Assembly (NCBI RefSeq): GCF_018449525.1
Contig: NZ_JAAVUS010000010.1
Coordinates: 1-64,000 of the forward strand
Reading direction: 5' to 3'
DNA: 64,000 nt
Source of the DNA: Bradyrhizobium sp. dw_78
GTDB lineage: Bacteria > Pseudomonadota > Alphaproteobacteria > Rhizobiales > Xanthobacteraceae
Made by a program: the position numbers and the translations under genes. This document shows positions 7,992-17,723 of the stretch, in pieces. Under the pieces are notes generated by a model. That model made no database searches. It was given only the letters and a program-made list of their open reading frames with translations, and was not told where the DNA came from. Position 1 is the stretch's first letter, and the number at the start of each line of letters is the position of its first letter.

Positions 7992-9004
7992 ACCGGTTCG
8001 ATTATGTGAGGGCGGAATCCGTTGCCGATGCGGTGAAAGCGCTTGCCGCTGTGCCTGATGCCAGGGCCCTGGCCGGCGGCACCAATCTTGTCGATCTCAT
8101 GAAGTATGACGTCGCCAAGCCATCCCGGATTGTCGACATCAATCGGCTGCCGCTGAAAGCCATCGAAGAGACGCCGAGCGGCGGACTTAGGATTGGCGCG
8201 CTCGTCACGAACAGCGATCTGGCTTGGGATCCGCGCGTCGTGAAGCGTTATGCGCTCCTCGCCAGCGCAATCCTCGCAGGGGCGTCGCCGCAACTGCGGA
8301 ACGCTGCGACCACCGGCGGCAATCTGCTGCAGCGAACACGCTGCTATTACTTTTACGATCCGTCGACCGCCTGCAACAAGCGTGTCCCCGGCAGCGGTTG
8401 CTCAGCCATTGGCGGCGTCAACCGCATTCACGCCATCCTCGGCACAAGTGATGAATGCATCGCGGTTCACCCATCCGACATGTGCGTCGCGTTAGCCGCC
8501 CTCGATGCCGTTGTGCATGTTGAGGGACCGGGCGGTACGCGCACGATACCGTTTGCGGAGTTTCATCGTTTGCCGGCCAATGAGCCGGAACGCGATAATA
8601 CGTTGCGGACAGGTGAGTTGATTATTGCTGTTGAATTGCCCGCCGCGACGTTCGGTCCGAACCACACCTACCTCAAGGTCCGAGACCGACTTTCCTATGC
8701 ATTCGCGCTGGTAAGCGTCGCCGTTGGCCTGAAAATGTCCGGCGGCACCGTCGAGGAAGCCCGAATTGCGCTCGGCGGCGTCGCCCACAAGCCGTGGCGC
8801 GACCGCGCGGCGGAGGAGAGCCTGCGCGGTAAGCATGCCGACGAGGAGACCTTCAAGGCGTTTGCCGACGAGGTGCTCCAGCAGTCGAAGGGCCAGGGTC
8901 AAAATGACTTCAAGGTTGAGTTGGCGCGACGCACGATCGTCCGGGCGCTGCGGCAAGCCGCCGCCGGAACGCCCCAGGATCAATCCGACAAGACCATTCG
9001 CTAG
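7988..9004 (+). CDS. paoB: Aldehyde oxidase FAD/4Fe-4S subunit (PaoB-type)
   Basis: FAD-binding subunit of 338 aa. ALAGGTNLVDLMK near residue 27 and TTGGNLLQRTRCYYF near 108 are the FAD-binding motifs. An insert with Cys119, Cys129, Cys138 and a further Cys near 158 (CNKRVPGSGC) matches the extra 4Fe-4S site known from E. coli PaoB. It passes electrons between the Fe-S subunit and FAD. The start overlaps the stop of the 2Fe-2S subunit. Confidence 0.88.
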   Translation: MNRFDYVRAESVADAVKALAAVPDARALAGGTNLVDLMKYDVAKPSRIVDINRLPLKAIEETPSGGLRIGALVTNSDLAWDPRVVKRYALLASAILAGASPQLRNAATTGGNLLQRTRCYYFYDPSTACNKRVPGSGCSAIGGVNRIHAILGTSDECIAVHPSDMCVALAALDAVVHVEGPGGTRTIPFAEFHRLPANEPERDNTLRTGELIIAVELPAATFGPNHTYLKVRDRLSYAFALVSVAVGLKMSGGTVEEARIALGGVAHKPWRDRAAEESLRGKHADEETFKAFADEVLQQSKGQGQNDFKVELARRTIVRALRQAAAGTPQDQSDKTIR

Positions 9005-9015
9005 GGAGACAGCCT

Positions 9016-11259
9016 GTGCAGTCAGCCGAACTCCATCACATCGGGCGCGCCACAAATCGCGTCGACGGCCGCCTCAAGGTCACCGGTCAGGCGAAATACG
9101 CGGCGGAATATGCTGCGACCGATCTGCTCTATGGGGTTATCGTATCGAGCACGATTGCCTCGGGCCACATCCGGAAGCTCTATATCGATCGAGCGAGGAC
9201 GGTTCCAGGCGTAGTCGAAATCTTCACCCACGAAAATCGTGGCAAGGCTGCCCGGCTGGACCGCAGCTGGCGCGATGAGGTCGCGCCACCCGGCCATCCG
9301 TTTCGGCCCTTGAATTCGGATCGGATCATTTTTGATGGCCAGCCGATTGCGCTGGTCGTTGCTGACAGTTACGAGGCGGCGCGAGACGCGGCATCGCTGA
9401 TCCACGCCGACTACCGGGTCGATGCGTACTGTACGGAACTAGAACGCAAGCGTTCCGAGGCGTATGATCCGCCGGAAAAGCGCAGCGGCATTCCGGCGCC
9501 CCCAGAGCCTCGCGGTGACGCCGAGACGGCGTTCTCGCAGGCGCCCCATCGGTTCAGCGGCGACTATCGCATCAACGCCGAGCATCACAACCCGATGGAA
9601 ATGTTCGGCACGACCTGCGTCTATGAGGGTGATGGAAAGCTCACGATCTACGAAAAAACGCAGGGGCCGCAGGCCAGTCAGAGCTACGTCAGCTCCGTGT
9701 TCGGCCTGAAAGGCAGCGATGCCCGCGTCATCAATCGCTATGTGGGCGGCGCGTTCGGCTCCGGATTGCGGCCGCAGCAGCAGTTGTTCTTGGCGGTGAT
9801 GGCCAGTATCGAGCTCAAGCGATCGGTCCGCGTAACGTTGACGCGGACGCAGATGTTCCACATCGGCTACCGGCCGGATACCTACCAGACGGTCTCGCTC
9901 GCCACGGACGGCAACGGTCAACTGACCTCCATCATGCACGACGCGGTCGCGGCCACGTCGCATCAGGAGGACTACCAGGAGGCGGTCGTGAACTGGTCCG
10001 GCATGATGTACCACTGCGACAACGTCAAGCTGACCTATGCGCTTGCCAAGCTCAACACTGCGACGCCCTGTGACATGCGCGCGCCGGGCGCGGCCGTCGG
10101 TATCACGGCGCTCGAATGCGCGATGGACGAGCTGTCCTACGAGGTCGGGATTGATCCGCTTGAATTGCGGAAGGTCAACTTCGCATCCAAGGATGAGAAC
10201 ACCGGAAAGATGTTCACCTCAAAGGCGCTGCTCGACTGCTATCGGCGAGGAGCGGCGGCGATCGGCTGGAGCAGGCGCAAGCCGCAGCCGCGCTCGATGC
10301 GCGCAGGACATGAACTGGTCGGACTCGGGATGGCCACCGGCACGTGGGACGCCTTCCTCATGAAGGCGGCCGCAAAGGCGAGATTGACGGCCGATGGCAA
10401 ACTCGAGGTTTCGACCGCGGCGTCCGATATCGGCACGGGCACCTGGACCATCCTTGCCCAGATTGGCGCCGATGCGCTTGGCTTGCCGATCGAGTCGGTC
10501 ACGCCGAATATCGGCGATTCCCTGCTGCCCGAGTCTCCCGTCGAGGGCGGGTCATGGACAGCCGCTTCGAATGGATCGGCCGTGCAGGCGGCCTGCGACG
10601 CGGTCAGACAGACGCTGTTCAAGCACGCGAAAAAGATGGCCAATTCTCCGTTGGCCGATTCCGGGTTCGAAGAGGTTGAATTCCATGCCGGCCGGATCGG
10701 GCGCAAAGACGATCCCGGCCGCAGCCTGTCGATCGCCGAAGTGATGCATGCCGCCGATCTCGATGAGATCGTCGAGGATGGCAAGGTCAGTCCGAACGCC
10801 AGGCAGATGCGGAAATATGTCAGCTACACCCATTCGGCGGTGTTTGCGGAAGTCCGCGTCGACGAGGAGCTGGGCATCGTCCGAATTCCCAGGATCGTAT
10901 GTGCCGCCGCGGCCGGCCGCATCCTCAATCCGAAGACAGCGCGTAGCCAGATTCTGGGCGGCGTGGTCATGGGCATCGGAATGGCGCTGCATGAAGAGGC
11001 GATGACCGACCATCGGCTCGGCAAGATCATGAATCATGATTTTGCCGAATATCACGTTCCGGCCCACGCCGATATCGCGGATATCGAAGTCATCTTTGTC
11101 GACGAGCAGGACGACAAGGTCAGCCCGCTGGGTGTGAAGGGGCTGGGTGAAATCGGGATCGTCGGTACCGCTGCGGCCGTTGCCAACGCGATCTTTCATG
11201 CTACCGGCACGCGCGTGCGCGACTTTCCCATCACGATCGACAAGCTGATTGCTGCATGA
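9016..11259 (+). CDS. paoC: Aldehyde oxidase molybdenum-binding subunit (PaoC-type)
   Basis: Large catalytic subunit (747 aa, GTG start) of the xanthine oxidase family. It has the N-terminal a/b hammerhead domain (GRATNRVDGRLKVTGQAKYA), the VGGAFGSGLRPQQQ and DMRAPGAAVG molybdopterin motifs and the C-terminal GVKGLGEIGIVG with the catalytic Glu. Expected reaction: hydroxylation of aromatic or other aldehydes to acids at a molybdenum-cytosine-dinucleotide centre. No XdhC/PaoD maturation gene follows, so maturation must rely on a gene elsewhere. Confidence 0.9.
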   Translation: MQSAELHHIGRATNRVDGRLKVTGQAKYAAEYAATDLLYGVIVSSTIASGHIRKLYIDRARTVPGVVEIFTHENRGKAARLDRSWRDEVAPPGHPFRPLNSDRIIFDGQPIALVVADSYEAARDAASLIHADYRVDAYCTELERKRSEAYDPPEKRSGIPAPPEPRGDAETAFSQAPHRFSGDYRINAEHHNPMEMFGTTCVYEGDGKLTIYEKTQGPQASQSYVSSVFGLKGSDARVINRYVGGAFGSGLRPQQQLFLAVMASIELKRSVRVTLTRTQMFHIGYRPDTYQTVSLATDGNGQLTSIMHDAVAATSHQEDYQEAVVNWSGMMYHCDNVKLTYALAKLNTATPCDMRAPGAAVGITALECAMDELSYEVGIDPLELRKVNFASKDENTGKMFTSKALLDCYRRGAAAIGWSRRKPQPRSMRAGHELVGLGMATGTWDAFLMKAAAKARLTADGKLEVSTAASDIGTGTWTILAQIGADALGLPIESVTPNIGDSLLPESPVEGGSWTAASNGSAVQAACDAVRQTLFKHAKKMANSPLADSGFEEVEFHAGRIGRKDDPGRSLSIAEVMHAADLDEIVEDGKVSPNARQMRKYVSYTHSAVFAEVRVDEELGIVRIPRIVCAAAAGRILNPKTARSQILGGVVMGIGMALHEEAMTDHRLGKIMNHDFAEYHVPAHADIADIEVIFVDEQDDKVSPLGVKGLGEIGIVGTAAAVANAIFHATGTRVRDFPITIDKLIAA

Positions 11260-11401
11260 TCGTGATGATCGATCGGCCTCCGGCGACCAGGCCTGATCGA
11301 GACGAAATATCGACACTCAATTCGTGCAAAGTCCAACAGGCGCAGGAACTTCTTGTCCAGGCATCGGGTTTTCCTTGCAATCCATTGAAGGAGATCCGGC
11401 C

Positions 11402-13723
11402 GTGAGACAGAGAGTCAAGGTTGAACATTATGATGGCCCGGCGGGAGGTTGGGGATCGGTGAAGGCCGTCGCCAGCATCCTGACGCAAGAAGAGGTTGCG
11501 ATCCTCGGCAGCGAAATCCTTCTCAAGCAGAACAAGCCCGACGGCTTCATGTGCGTCAGTTGCTCCTGGGCGAAACCGGCCAAGCCGCATCCGTTCGAAT
11601 TCTGCGAGAACGGTGCCATGGCCACGGCATGGGAGGTGACGGGAAAAACCGTCACGCCGGATTTTTTCGCTGCTCATACCTTGGCTGAGCTGCGTAGCTG
11701 GTCAGACCACGAGTTGGAAGAGCAGGGGCGTTTAACGACGCCAATGCGATACGATGCATCGACCGACAAATATGTACCGGTGGATTGGAGCACTGCGTTC
11801 CGCGAAATCGGGGCCGAACTCAGCAGGCTCGGTCCACGTTCGGTCGTCATGTATACGTCGGGCCGGGCTTCGCTCGAAGCGAGCTACATGTATCAGCTGT
11901 TCGGCCGGATGTACGGGACCAACAATTTTCCGGACAGCTCCAACATGTGTCACGAGACCACGTCGGTGGCGCTTCCGGAAGTGATCGGGGTCCCGGTCGG
12001 TACCGTATTGCTTTCCGATTTCGAGCAGGCGGATTGCATCTTCTTCTTCGGCCATAATACCACGACCAATGCGCCGCGCATGCTGCATCCCCTGCAGGAG
12101 GCCGCCCAGCGCGGCGTGCCGATCATTACGTTCAACCCGTTGCGCGAACGCGGGCTTGAGCGCTTCACCAATCCCCAGAATCCGATTCAGATGGTGATGG
12201 GCGGCACCCGGATCAGCACGCAGTACCATCAGGTGCGCCTCGGCGGTGATGCGGCGGCGATTGCCGGAATATGCAAGGCCATCATCGACGCCGATGACGC
12301 TGCACGGGCGTCCGGATCCCCGCGTGTCGTCGATATGAATTTTATCGAGCAACATACGTCGGGCTTTGAAGAGTTCGCAGCCTTCTGTCGCCAGAACCAT
12401 TGGAATGAGCTGGAGCGCGTTTCAGGACTAAGCCGTGCGTCGATGACCGACGCCGCCAATGTTTACATGGCGTCGAAAGCAGTCATCGCCAACTACGGAA
12501 TGGGCATCACTCAGCACAGGCACGGCGTCGAAACCGTCAAGATGATCGTCAATCTGTTGTTGCTTCGCGGAAATATCGGCAAACCAGGCGCGGGTATATC
12601 TCCCATTCGCGGCCATTCCAATGTGCAGGGACAGCGTACGGTTGGAATCTCTGAAAAGACGAAGCTGGTGCCGCTCGACCGGCTTGCGGAACTTTACGAT
12701 TTCGATCCGCCGCGCTGGGAAGGTCTCACCACGGTCGATGCGTGCAAGGGTATTCTCAAGGGCGACGTCTGCGGCTTCGTCAGCCTCGGCGGCAATTTCC
12801 TGCGCGCGGTTCCCGAACGGTCATTGATGGAGCCGGCGTGGACGGGATTGCGACTGTCGGTGCAGATCGCGACCAAACTGAACCGCAGCCACATCGTTCC
12901 GGGCGAGGTCACGTACCTGCTACCCTGCCTCGGCCGGATCGAGATCGATACCCAGGCAAGCGGGCCGCAGGCGATCTCAATGGAAGACTCCACCACGTCC
13001 ATTCACGGTTCACGCGGCCAGCGCGAGCCGGTCGCAAAAAGCCTTCTGTCGGAGGTGAAGATCGTCGCCGAACTGGCCAAGGCGACCCTGAAAGCCAACC
13101 CGAAACTCGATTGGGACACCTGGGTTGCCGACTATTCGCTGGTGCGCGATGCGATCGAGCGGACTTATCCGGACCAGTTCAAGGAGTTCAACCGGCGGAT
13201 GTTCGAACCCGGTGGTTTTCCGCGCCCGCTTGGCGCGCGTGAACGGAAATGGAAGACGCCGAACGGAAAGGCAAATTTCACCGTCCCCACATCGGCGCTG
13301 AATCCACCCGCGGAAGCGGACGACATCTACGAATTGATGACCATGCGCGCCGACGGCCAGTTCAATACCACGATCTACAACGAGGATGACCGCTTTCGCG
13401 GCATCCAGGGAGGTCGCTATGTCGTCCTTATCAATCCTGAAGACATGGCTGAGATGGAGCTGAAGTCGGGTGACTTCGTCACGCTGTCAACGGCGGTAAA
13501 CGACGGCGTTGATCGCTCTCTCGGCGAACTCCAGGTCGTTCCGTATGACATACCGCGCAAGAGTATCGCCGGTTACTACCCGGAGTGCAACGAACTCATT
13601 CCGCTCTCGCATTTTGCCGAAGGAAGTAAAGTTCCCGCGGCAAAATCCATCCCCGTGCGAATCTCAAAAGATAACCCGCTTGAATATGTCGAGGCCGACG
13701 AGATTCCGATTTCGGTGACATGA
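11402..13723 (+). CDS. FdhF/YdeP-type molybdopterin oxidoreductase
   Basis: A 773-residue molybdopterin enzyme of the FdhF/YdeP family. A perfect AAGGAG at 11388 decides the GTG start at 11402. The N-terminal MCVSCSWAKPAKPHPFEFCE has the reduced Cys set of YdeP (CxxC plus a later Cys) rather than the four Cys of formate dehydrogenase. MYTSGRASLEASYMYQLF and SSNMCHETTSVAL are molybdopterin-guanine dinucleotide-binding regions, and the C-terminal MopB domain has VVLINPEDMAEM. YdeP is linked to acid resistance in E. coli; the substrate of this family is unknown. It follows the aldehyde oxidase genes after a 142-base gap. Confidence 0.88.
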   Translation: MRQRVKVEHYDGPAGGWGSVKAVASILTQEEVAILGSEILLKQNKPDGFMCVSCSWAKPAKPHPFEFCENGAMATAWEVTGKTVTPDFFAAHTLAELRSWSDHELEEQGRLTTPMRYDASTDKYVPVDWSTAFREIGAELSRLGPRSVVMYTSGRASLEASYMYQLFGRMYGTNNFPDSSNMCHETTSVALPEVIGVPVGTVLLSDFEQADCIFFFGHNTTTNAPRMLHPLQEAAQRGVPIITFNPLRERGLERFTNPQNPIQMVMGGTRISTQYHQVRLGGDAAAIAGICKAIIDADDAARASGSPRVVDMNFIEQHTSGFEEFAAFCRQNHWNELERVSGLSRASMTDAANVYMASKAVIANYGMGITQHRHGVETVKMIVNLLLLRGNIGKPGAGISPIRGHSNVQGQRTVGISEKTKLVPLDRLAELYDFDPPRWEGLTTVDACKGILKGDVCGFVSLGGNFLRAVPERSLMEPAWTGLRLSVQIATKLNRSHIVPGEVTYLLPCLGRIEIDTQASGPQAISMEDSTTSIHGSRGQREPVAKSLLSEVKIVAELAKATLKANPKLDWDTWVADYSLVRDAIERTYPDQFKEFNRRMFEPGGFPRPLGARERKWKTPNGKANFTVPTSALNPPAEADDIYELMTMRADGQFNTTIYNEDDRFRGIQGGRYVVLINPEDMAEMELKSGDFVTLSTAVNDGVDRSLGELQVVPYDIPRKSIAGYYPECNELIPLSHFAEGSKVPAAKSIPVRISKDNPLEYVEADEIPISVT

Positions 13724-13808
13724 GATCGACATTTTGAGCGCATCAGCAATGGGAACCAAGGTGACGCTTCCGGGATTGACGAAAGACAAATCATTGCTGG
13801 AGGCTTTA

Positions 13809-14351
13809 ATGAATAAATTTGCAATCACCGTATCGACAGTAGCTCTTCTCGCATTTTCGCCAGCGTTCGCCCAGTCGATGGGTGAGAAAACCGGCGTCAA
13901 CTCCGCGCTCGACATCAGCCCGACCACGGCGGATTTTGTCAAGGAAGCGGCGACCAGCGACATGCTGGAAATCGCTGCCGCCAAGATTGTGCAGGACAAG
14001 GGCAACGCCGAGGAAAGGAAATTCGCCGCACAGATGATCACGGATCACACCAAGACCAGCACCGATATAAAAGGCATGGTGAGCAGCGGAGAGGTCAAGG
14101 CCGACATTCCGGCGAAGCTTGACGATTCCTCGAAGAAAAAGCTCGGAAAGCTTCGGGATACCAAGCCCGACGACTTCGCCGCCGAGTACGATCCGATGCA
14201 GGTCAGCGCCCACAAGGATGCCGTCTCTTTGTTCGAGCGCTATTCAAAGTCGGGTGATAACCCCAAGCTGAAGGACTGGGCAGGTAAGACATTGCCGACG
14301 CTGCAGCATCACCTCGAAATGGCTCAGGCGATGAATAAGAACCGTAAGTGA
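13809..14351 (+). CDS. DUF4142 periplasmic protein
   Basis: A 180-residue exported protein. A signal peptide ends in AFAQS near residue 21, and a ferritin-like four-helix DUF4142 domain follows (DFVKEAATSDMLEIAAAKI, FAAQMITDHTKTS, LQHHLEMAQAM). Function is unknown; often found with stress genes. GGAGG at 13799 supports the ATG at 13809 rather than upstream in-frame codons. Confidence 0.85.
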   Translation: MNKFAITVSTVALLAFSPAFAQSMGEKTGVNSALDISPTTADFVKEAATSDMLEIAAAKIVQDKGNAEERKFAAQMITDHTKTSTDIKGMVSSGEVKADIPAKLDDSSKKKLGKLRDTKPDDFAAEYDPMQVSAHKDAVSLFERYSKSGDNPKLKDWAGKTLPTLQHHLEMAQAMNKNRK

Positions 14352-14406
14352 AGCGGTCGTCCTGACGGGAGTTTGTCGCAGCTACGCCGCAAGGAGGTTT
14401 GGCAGG

Positions 14407-15483
14407 ATGACGGAGCCTGACGTTCGCAAGGGAATGCCGCCTGTCAAACTCTCCCGCGACGAATTCGAAAAGCGCTACCGCCGCCGCTTTTCCGATCCTG
14501 TTTTCGCGCCGCTGCAGCGCGAGCTGGCTTCCATCATCGCGGCTGCATGGGATGCTTATAGCCATTCACGCAAGTCTCCGGTCACCCGCAAGGCGGGACC
14601 GGGATTCGCCGATCCGGAGTACGAAATCGCGGTGGACTGGCTCGTCGGCCGCGAGGCGATCCTGGATGCGCAGCGGCGACACGACGATTTGAGCGCAGCG
14701 CCACGTATCCTGATCATCAATGGTTCATCCCGCAGCGAACATACATGTCCGGGTGAAATGTCCAAGACGTGGCGCTTGGTCAAGCTCGTCGAACCGGTTC
14801 TCGTTGAAAAAGGATTCGCGGTCGATATTCTCGACCTTTCTCGGCTGGCGTCGGAATTCGGCAAGGAAATTCATCCCTGCAAAGCCTGTGTGTCGACGTC
14901 GATGGCGTTATGCCACTGGCCGTGCAGTTGTTACCCGAATTACTCGCTGGGACAGACCGACGACTGGATGAACGAGATCTATCCGCTATGGGTCGCGGCT
15001 CATGGCATCCTGATCGTCACTCCTGTCAACTGGTACCACGCGCCGACGGGATTGAAGGCCATGATGGACCGGCTGGTTTGTGCCGACGGCGGCAATCCAG
15101 ATCCGTCTTCTACCCACGGCAAGACGGCGGCGGAGGCCAAGGCGCTCGAAATGGCGGGCTGGCCCTATCCGCGACATTTGGCTGGCCGATATTTTGGAAT
15201 TGTCGTTCACGGCGACAACGTTGGCGCGGAAACGTTGCGTCGTTCATTATCGGATTGGCTCACCGACATGAGCTTGATATCGGCTGGCGGGATGGCGGAG
15301 GCCAACGGCTACATCGGCTATATGGAGCCATATGCCACGTCTCATCAAGCACTCGATGAGGACGAGGCGTTCCGGCAGGACGCGTTGAACGCGGCGCGTG
15401 CGCTCGGCAGCGCCGTAACGCTCAGCCGGGCTGGCAGGCTTGAAAATCCCGGCAAGGGCCTTGCTGATCCGAACCCGAAATAG
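14407..15483 (+). CDS. Flavodoxin-fold NAD(P)H-dependent oxidoreductase
   Basis: A 358-residue protein. The first 95 residues are helical and unassigned. The flavodoxin-like fold begins with ILIINGSSRSEHTCPGEMSK (FMN phosphate loop), has the FMN-contacting LIVTPVNWYHAPTGLKAMMD near residue 200 and ends in a helical tail. Several Cys (HPCKACVS, CHWPCSC) are unusual for the family and may hold a redox centre or metal. Probable FMN-dependent reductase; substrate unknown. An AAGGAGG precedes the ATG. Confidence 0.8.
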   Translation: MTEPDVRKGMPPVKLSRDEFEKRYRRRFSDPVFAPLQRELASIIAAAWDAYSHSRKSPVTRKAGPGFADPEYEIAVDWLVGREAILDAQRRHDDLSAAPRILIINGSSRSEHTCPGEMSKTWRLVKLVEPVLVEKGFAVDILDLSRLASEFGKEIHPCKACVSTSMALCHWPCSCYPNYSLGQTDDWMNEIYPLWVAAHGILIVTPVNWYHAPTGLKAMMDRLVCADGGNPDPSSTHGKTAAEAKALEMAGWPYPRHLAGRYFGIVVHGDNVGAETLRRSLSDWLTDMSLISAGGMAEANGYIGYMEPYATSHQALDEDEAFRQDALNAARALGSAVTLSRAGRLENPGKGLADPNPK

Positions 15484-15487
15484 TTGC

Positions 15488-15769
15488 TCAAGGCTGGCCC
15501 GAGCCGCCGGCCGCGCCGTAGACCTGGCCCGTGGCAAAGCTCGCATCGGCCGCTGCCAATTGCACGTAGATCCAGCCCAGCTCCGCCGGCTGCCCGGGGC
15601 GGCCCAGCGGGGTTTGGCTGCCGAACTTCTCCAGCTTCTCCATCGAGGCGCCCCCCGAAACCTGCAACGGAGTCCAGATCGGGCCCGGTGCGACGCCGTT
15701 GACCCGGATGCCCTTCGGGCCCAATTGCTTGGCCAGCGACTTCACGTAATTCATCGTCGCGGCCTTTGA
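15488..15769 (-). pseudogene. C-terminal fragment of a short-chain dehydrogenase
   Basis: The fragment starts inside the SDR active site (SKAATMNYVKSLAKQL, normally YxxxK) and continues through GIRVNGVAPGPIWTPLQ to the usual C-terminus ending in GQVYGAAGG. The Rossmann half with the NAD-binding glycines is missing. The break is near 15770, where an IS3-type transposase remnant begins. Probably truncated by that element; not expected to be functional. Confidence 0.8.
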
Positions 15770-15775
15770 CGTTCT

Positions 15776-15983
15776 GGACTCCGTTGCTTACTGCACTCGG
15801 CGCCATCTACCTGCGTATCTCCCCCTTGCGGGCGTGCCCGCCGTGCTACGGCAGATCGTCCGATGGATCGATGACGACAACGAGATCCATCCTCACTCAG
15901 CGCTCACGATGCACTCCCCGAGGGAATTCATCCGTGCTCAAACCCAGTAGCCGGGTGTTCGGTGAAACGGGGGACACTCCAGT
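15776..15983 (+). mobile_element. IS3-family transposase tail and right end
   Basis: The frame ending in TAG at 15948-15950 reads VLRQIVRWIDDDNEIHPHSA and then PREFIRAQTQ, the conserved C-terminus of IS3-family OrfB (DDE integrase). The adjoining YLRISPL upstream is in another frame, so there is a frameshift as well. After the stop, ggtgaaacgggggacactcc resembles an IS terminal inverted repeat. Only the right end survives. Confidence 0.75.
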
Positions 15984-16043
15984 CACCACATATGGCCTTG
16001 AAAACCGGCACCGTTCTCTGGAGTCAACTGAGGCCAAGACGCC

Positions 16044-16086
16044 AAGGAAAACTGTGATGAGAATTGTAAGGAAAACTGTGATGAGA
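16044..16086 (+). repeat. Tandem duplication of ribosome-binding site and start codon
   Basis: The 19-base unit aaggaaaactgtgatgaga occurs at 16044-16062 and again at 16068-16086, exactly 24 bases apart. Each copy holds a Shine-Dalgarno-like AAGGA and an ATG (16057 and 16081) in the same frame, so the porin gene has two equivalent starts that add eight residues to the signal peptide. Confidence 0.9.
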
Positions 16087-16773
16087 AAGGCCTTGTTCGC
16101 GCTGGCTATATCGGCCTTTTTGTTGCCGGCAGGCGCTTCGATGGCGCAGAGTCTTCCCGAGCCCTTGACGCCCATCGGCAATCTGAGCAGCCCCTTTAAC
16201 CTCATCATTCCAAACTATAGCAAGGCGCCGCTTCCTTCCTCTTGGCAGGGATTCTACTTCAAGCCATCGATCGGCTATAATAGCATTTCATTCGGCGGCA
16301 ATCAGCTGAGCGACGCTAAAGGAATCACACTCGGCGCCTCGGGCGGCTACGATTTCCGTTACAATCGCTTCGTGTTCGGCCCGACAGCGGATTTGAACTA
16401 CGATTTCCTGAGTGGCGGCGAATCCAGCATAGACGGTATATCCGGATACAAAACCCGCATTGATTTCGATGGCTCGGTGGGTGCCAGAGCAGGGTATCTA
16501 TGGGATCGCACCCTGATCTATGTGACCGGCGGCTATGCGTTCGCCAATATGAGTGTGAAGAACGACGCATTTGGCCTCAGCGATTCTCACACGCTATCCG
16601 GATGGACGGCCGGCGGCGGCCTGGAATATCTTTGGAGCGACCATGACAGTCTTCGCTTCGGATACCGGCGCGTACAATTCTTCGACGCGAGCTTTGATTC
16701 GCTACCGGTCGATCGCAATAAGGTGAAATTCAATATGGACAAGTTCGATATTGGTTTCGTACATCGCTTTTGA
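16057..16773 (+). CDS. Omp25/Omp31-like outer membrane beta-barrel protein
   Basis: An eight-stranded outer membrane protein of the Omp25 type common in Rhizobiales. A signal peptide ends near GASMAQS. WQGFYFKPSIGYN, YDFRYNRFVFGPTADLNYDF, GSVGARAGYLWDRTLIYVTGGYAFA and a C-terminal FDIGFVHRF (aromatic last residue) fit the barrel. The first ATG (16057) gives 238 residues and the second (16081) 230; both have the same ribosome-binding site. It stands just downstream of an IS remnant. Confidence 0.88.
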   Translation: MRIVRKTVMRKALFALAISAFLLPAGASMAQSLPEPLTPIGNLSSPFNLIIPNYSKAPLPSSWQGFYFKPSIGYNSISFGGNQLSDAKGITLGASGGYDFRYNRFVFGPTADLNYDFLSGGESSIDGISGYKTRIDFDGSVGARAGYLWDRTLIYVTGGYAFANMSVKNDAFGLSDSHTLSGWTAGGGLEYLWSDHDSLRFGYRRVQFFDASFDSLPVDRNKVKFNMDKFDIGFVHRF

Positions 16774-17302
16774 CTGCACAGGAAAGTGATCGTCAAAGAC
16801 AAGCGGGCTGTAGAACAACCGCAACCAGGCGGAAAACCCGTCGATGCCCTTCGCGATCTATCAAGCGCGACAGCTTGTCAGACAATGGCGATAACTTAGC
16901 AAACAAAGGCAATAACACTGTGCGCCGGCCTGTTGTATCGGAGACTTCCGCGGTTCAACCTGCAGGCGCAGCCAAGTCCGCTGTTTCGCGGAAAGCGTCG
17001 TCGCATCTCCGAACTCCGAAGGCAATATCAGACAGGGCTATGCCTGTCCGAGTCGAGCGGCTCGAAATCTGCTCAGTGGGATGTGAGATAAGAGGCCCGT
17101 TGATCGGGAGTCTTCTGTCGAAATCAGATATTCCATCGCCGGTCAGCGGACCTAAAGCGCGCCCCTTCGGCTTCGTTACCCTGGATGGAGGACCCAACGT
17201 CTTGGAGCAGGCCGCAGATAGGTCCGAAGCCATTCTTAGGGCCAGAGAGCAGGCGCTTTATGGCGTCGTTGGGATTCTACGGTAACGATCGAGGAGGTTC
17301 GG
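16774..17302. other. No recognisable gene
   Basis: One plus-strand frame stays open through most of this stretch but its product has no domain, signal or codon pattern I can support. A cttgtcagacaatggc at about 16873 resembles the operator-like sequence upstream of the ABC transporter. The region is probably decayed intergenic DNA. Confidence 0.4.
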
Positions 17303-17723
17303 ATGGCGTGGTCAGGTGGCGCCGATGTGATTACTGTATCGAAACCTCGATTGATGCTGTCGTTCGTGCTGGCCTCGTCATACTGTTCGCGGCGCTGTCT
17401 CCGGGGCGTGCCGTCGAGCCGTCGGCTGCGGGGCTATGGCAGAGCTCGAAGATGGCAAGCCGGTGGTGTAGGTCTTGGTGGTCGATGACGAAGGCATCTT
17501 CGAAGGCGTCATCGCCAAGACGTTTCTGCTTCCCGGCGAAGATAGCAATGATGCCTGCACGAAATGCACCGACGATCGCAAGGATGCATTGGTGCTCGGA
17601 ATTTCCTTTATCAGGGACATGAAACGCAATGGACTGACGTACGAGAACGGCAACGTCCTCGATCCCCGCGACGGCAAGATCTATCACGCCAAAATGACGC
17701 TAGCCGCCGGTCGGGGCGGTTAA
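17303..17723 (+). pseudogene. DUF2147 family gene, multiply disrupted
   Basis: Three frames together spell a DUF2147 protein: MLSFVLAS (frame of 17303), ILFAALSPGRAVEPSAAGLW (a second frame) and LEDGKPVV, stop, VLVVDDEGIFEGVIAKTF, then KCTDDRKDALVLGISFIRDM and GNVLDPRDGKIYHAKMTL (a third frame). There are two frameshifts, a TAG at the usual Trp position, and the family's last 30 or so residues are gone. DUF2147 proteins are small exported proteins of unknown role. This copy is dead. Confidence 0.8.
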
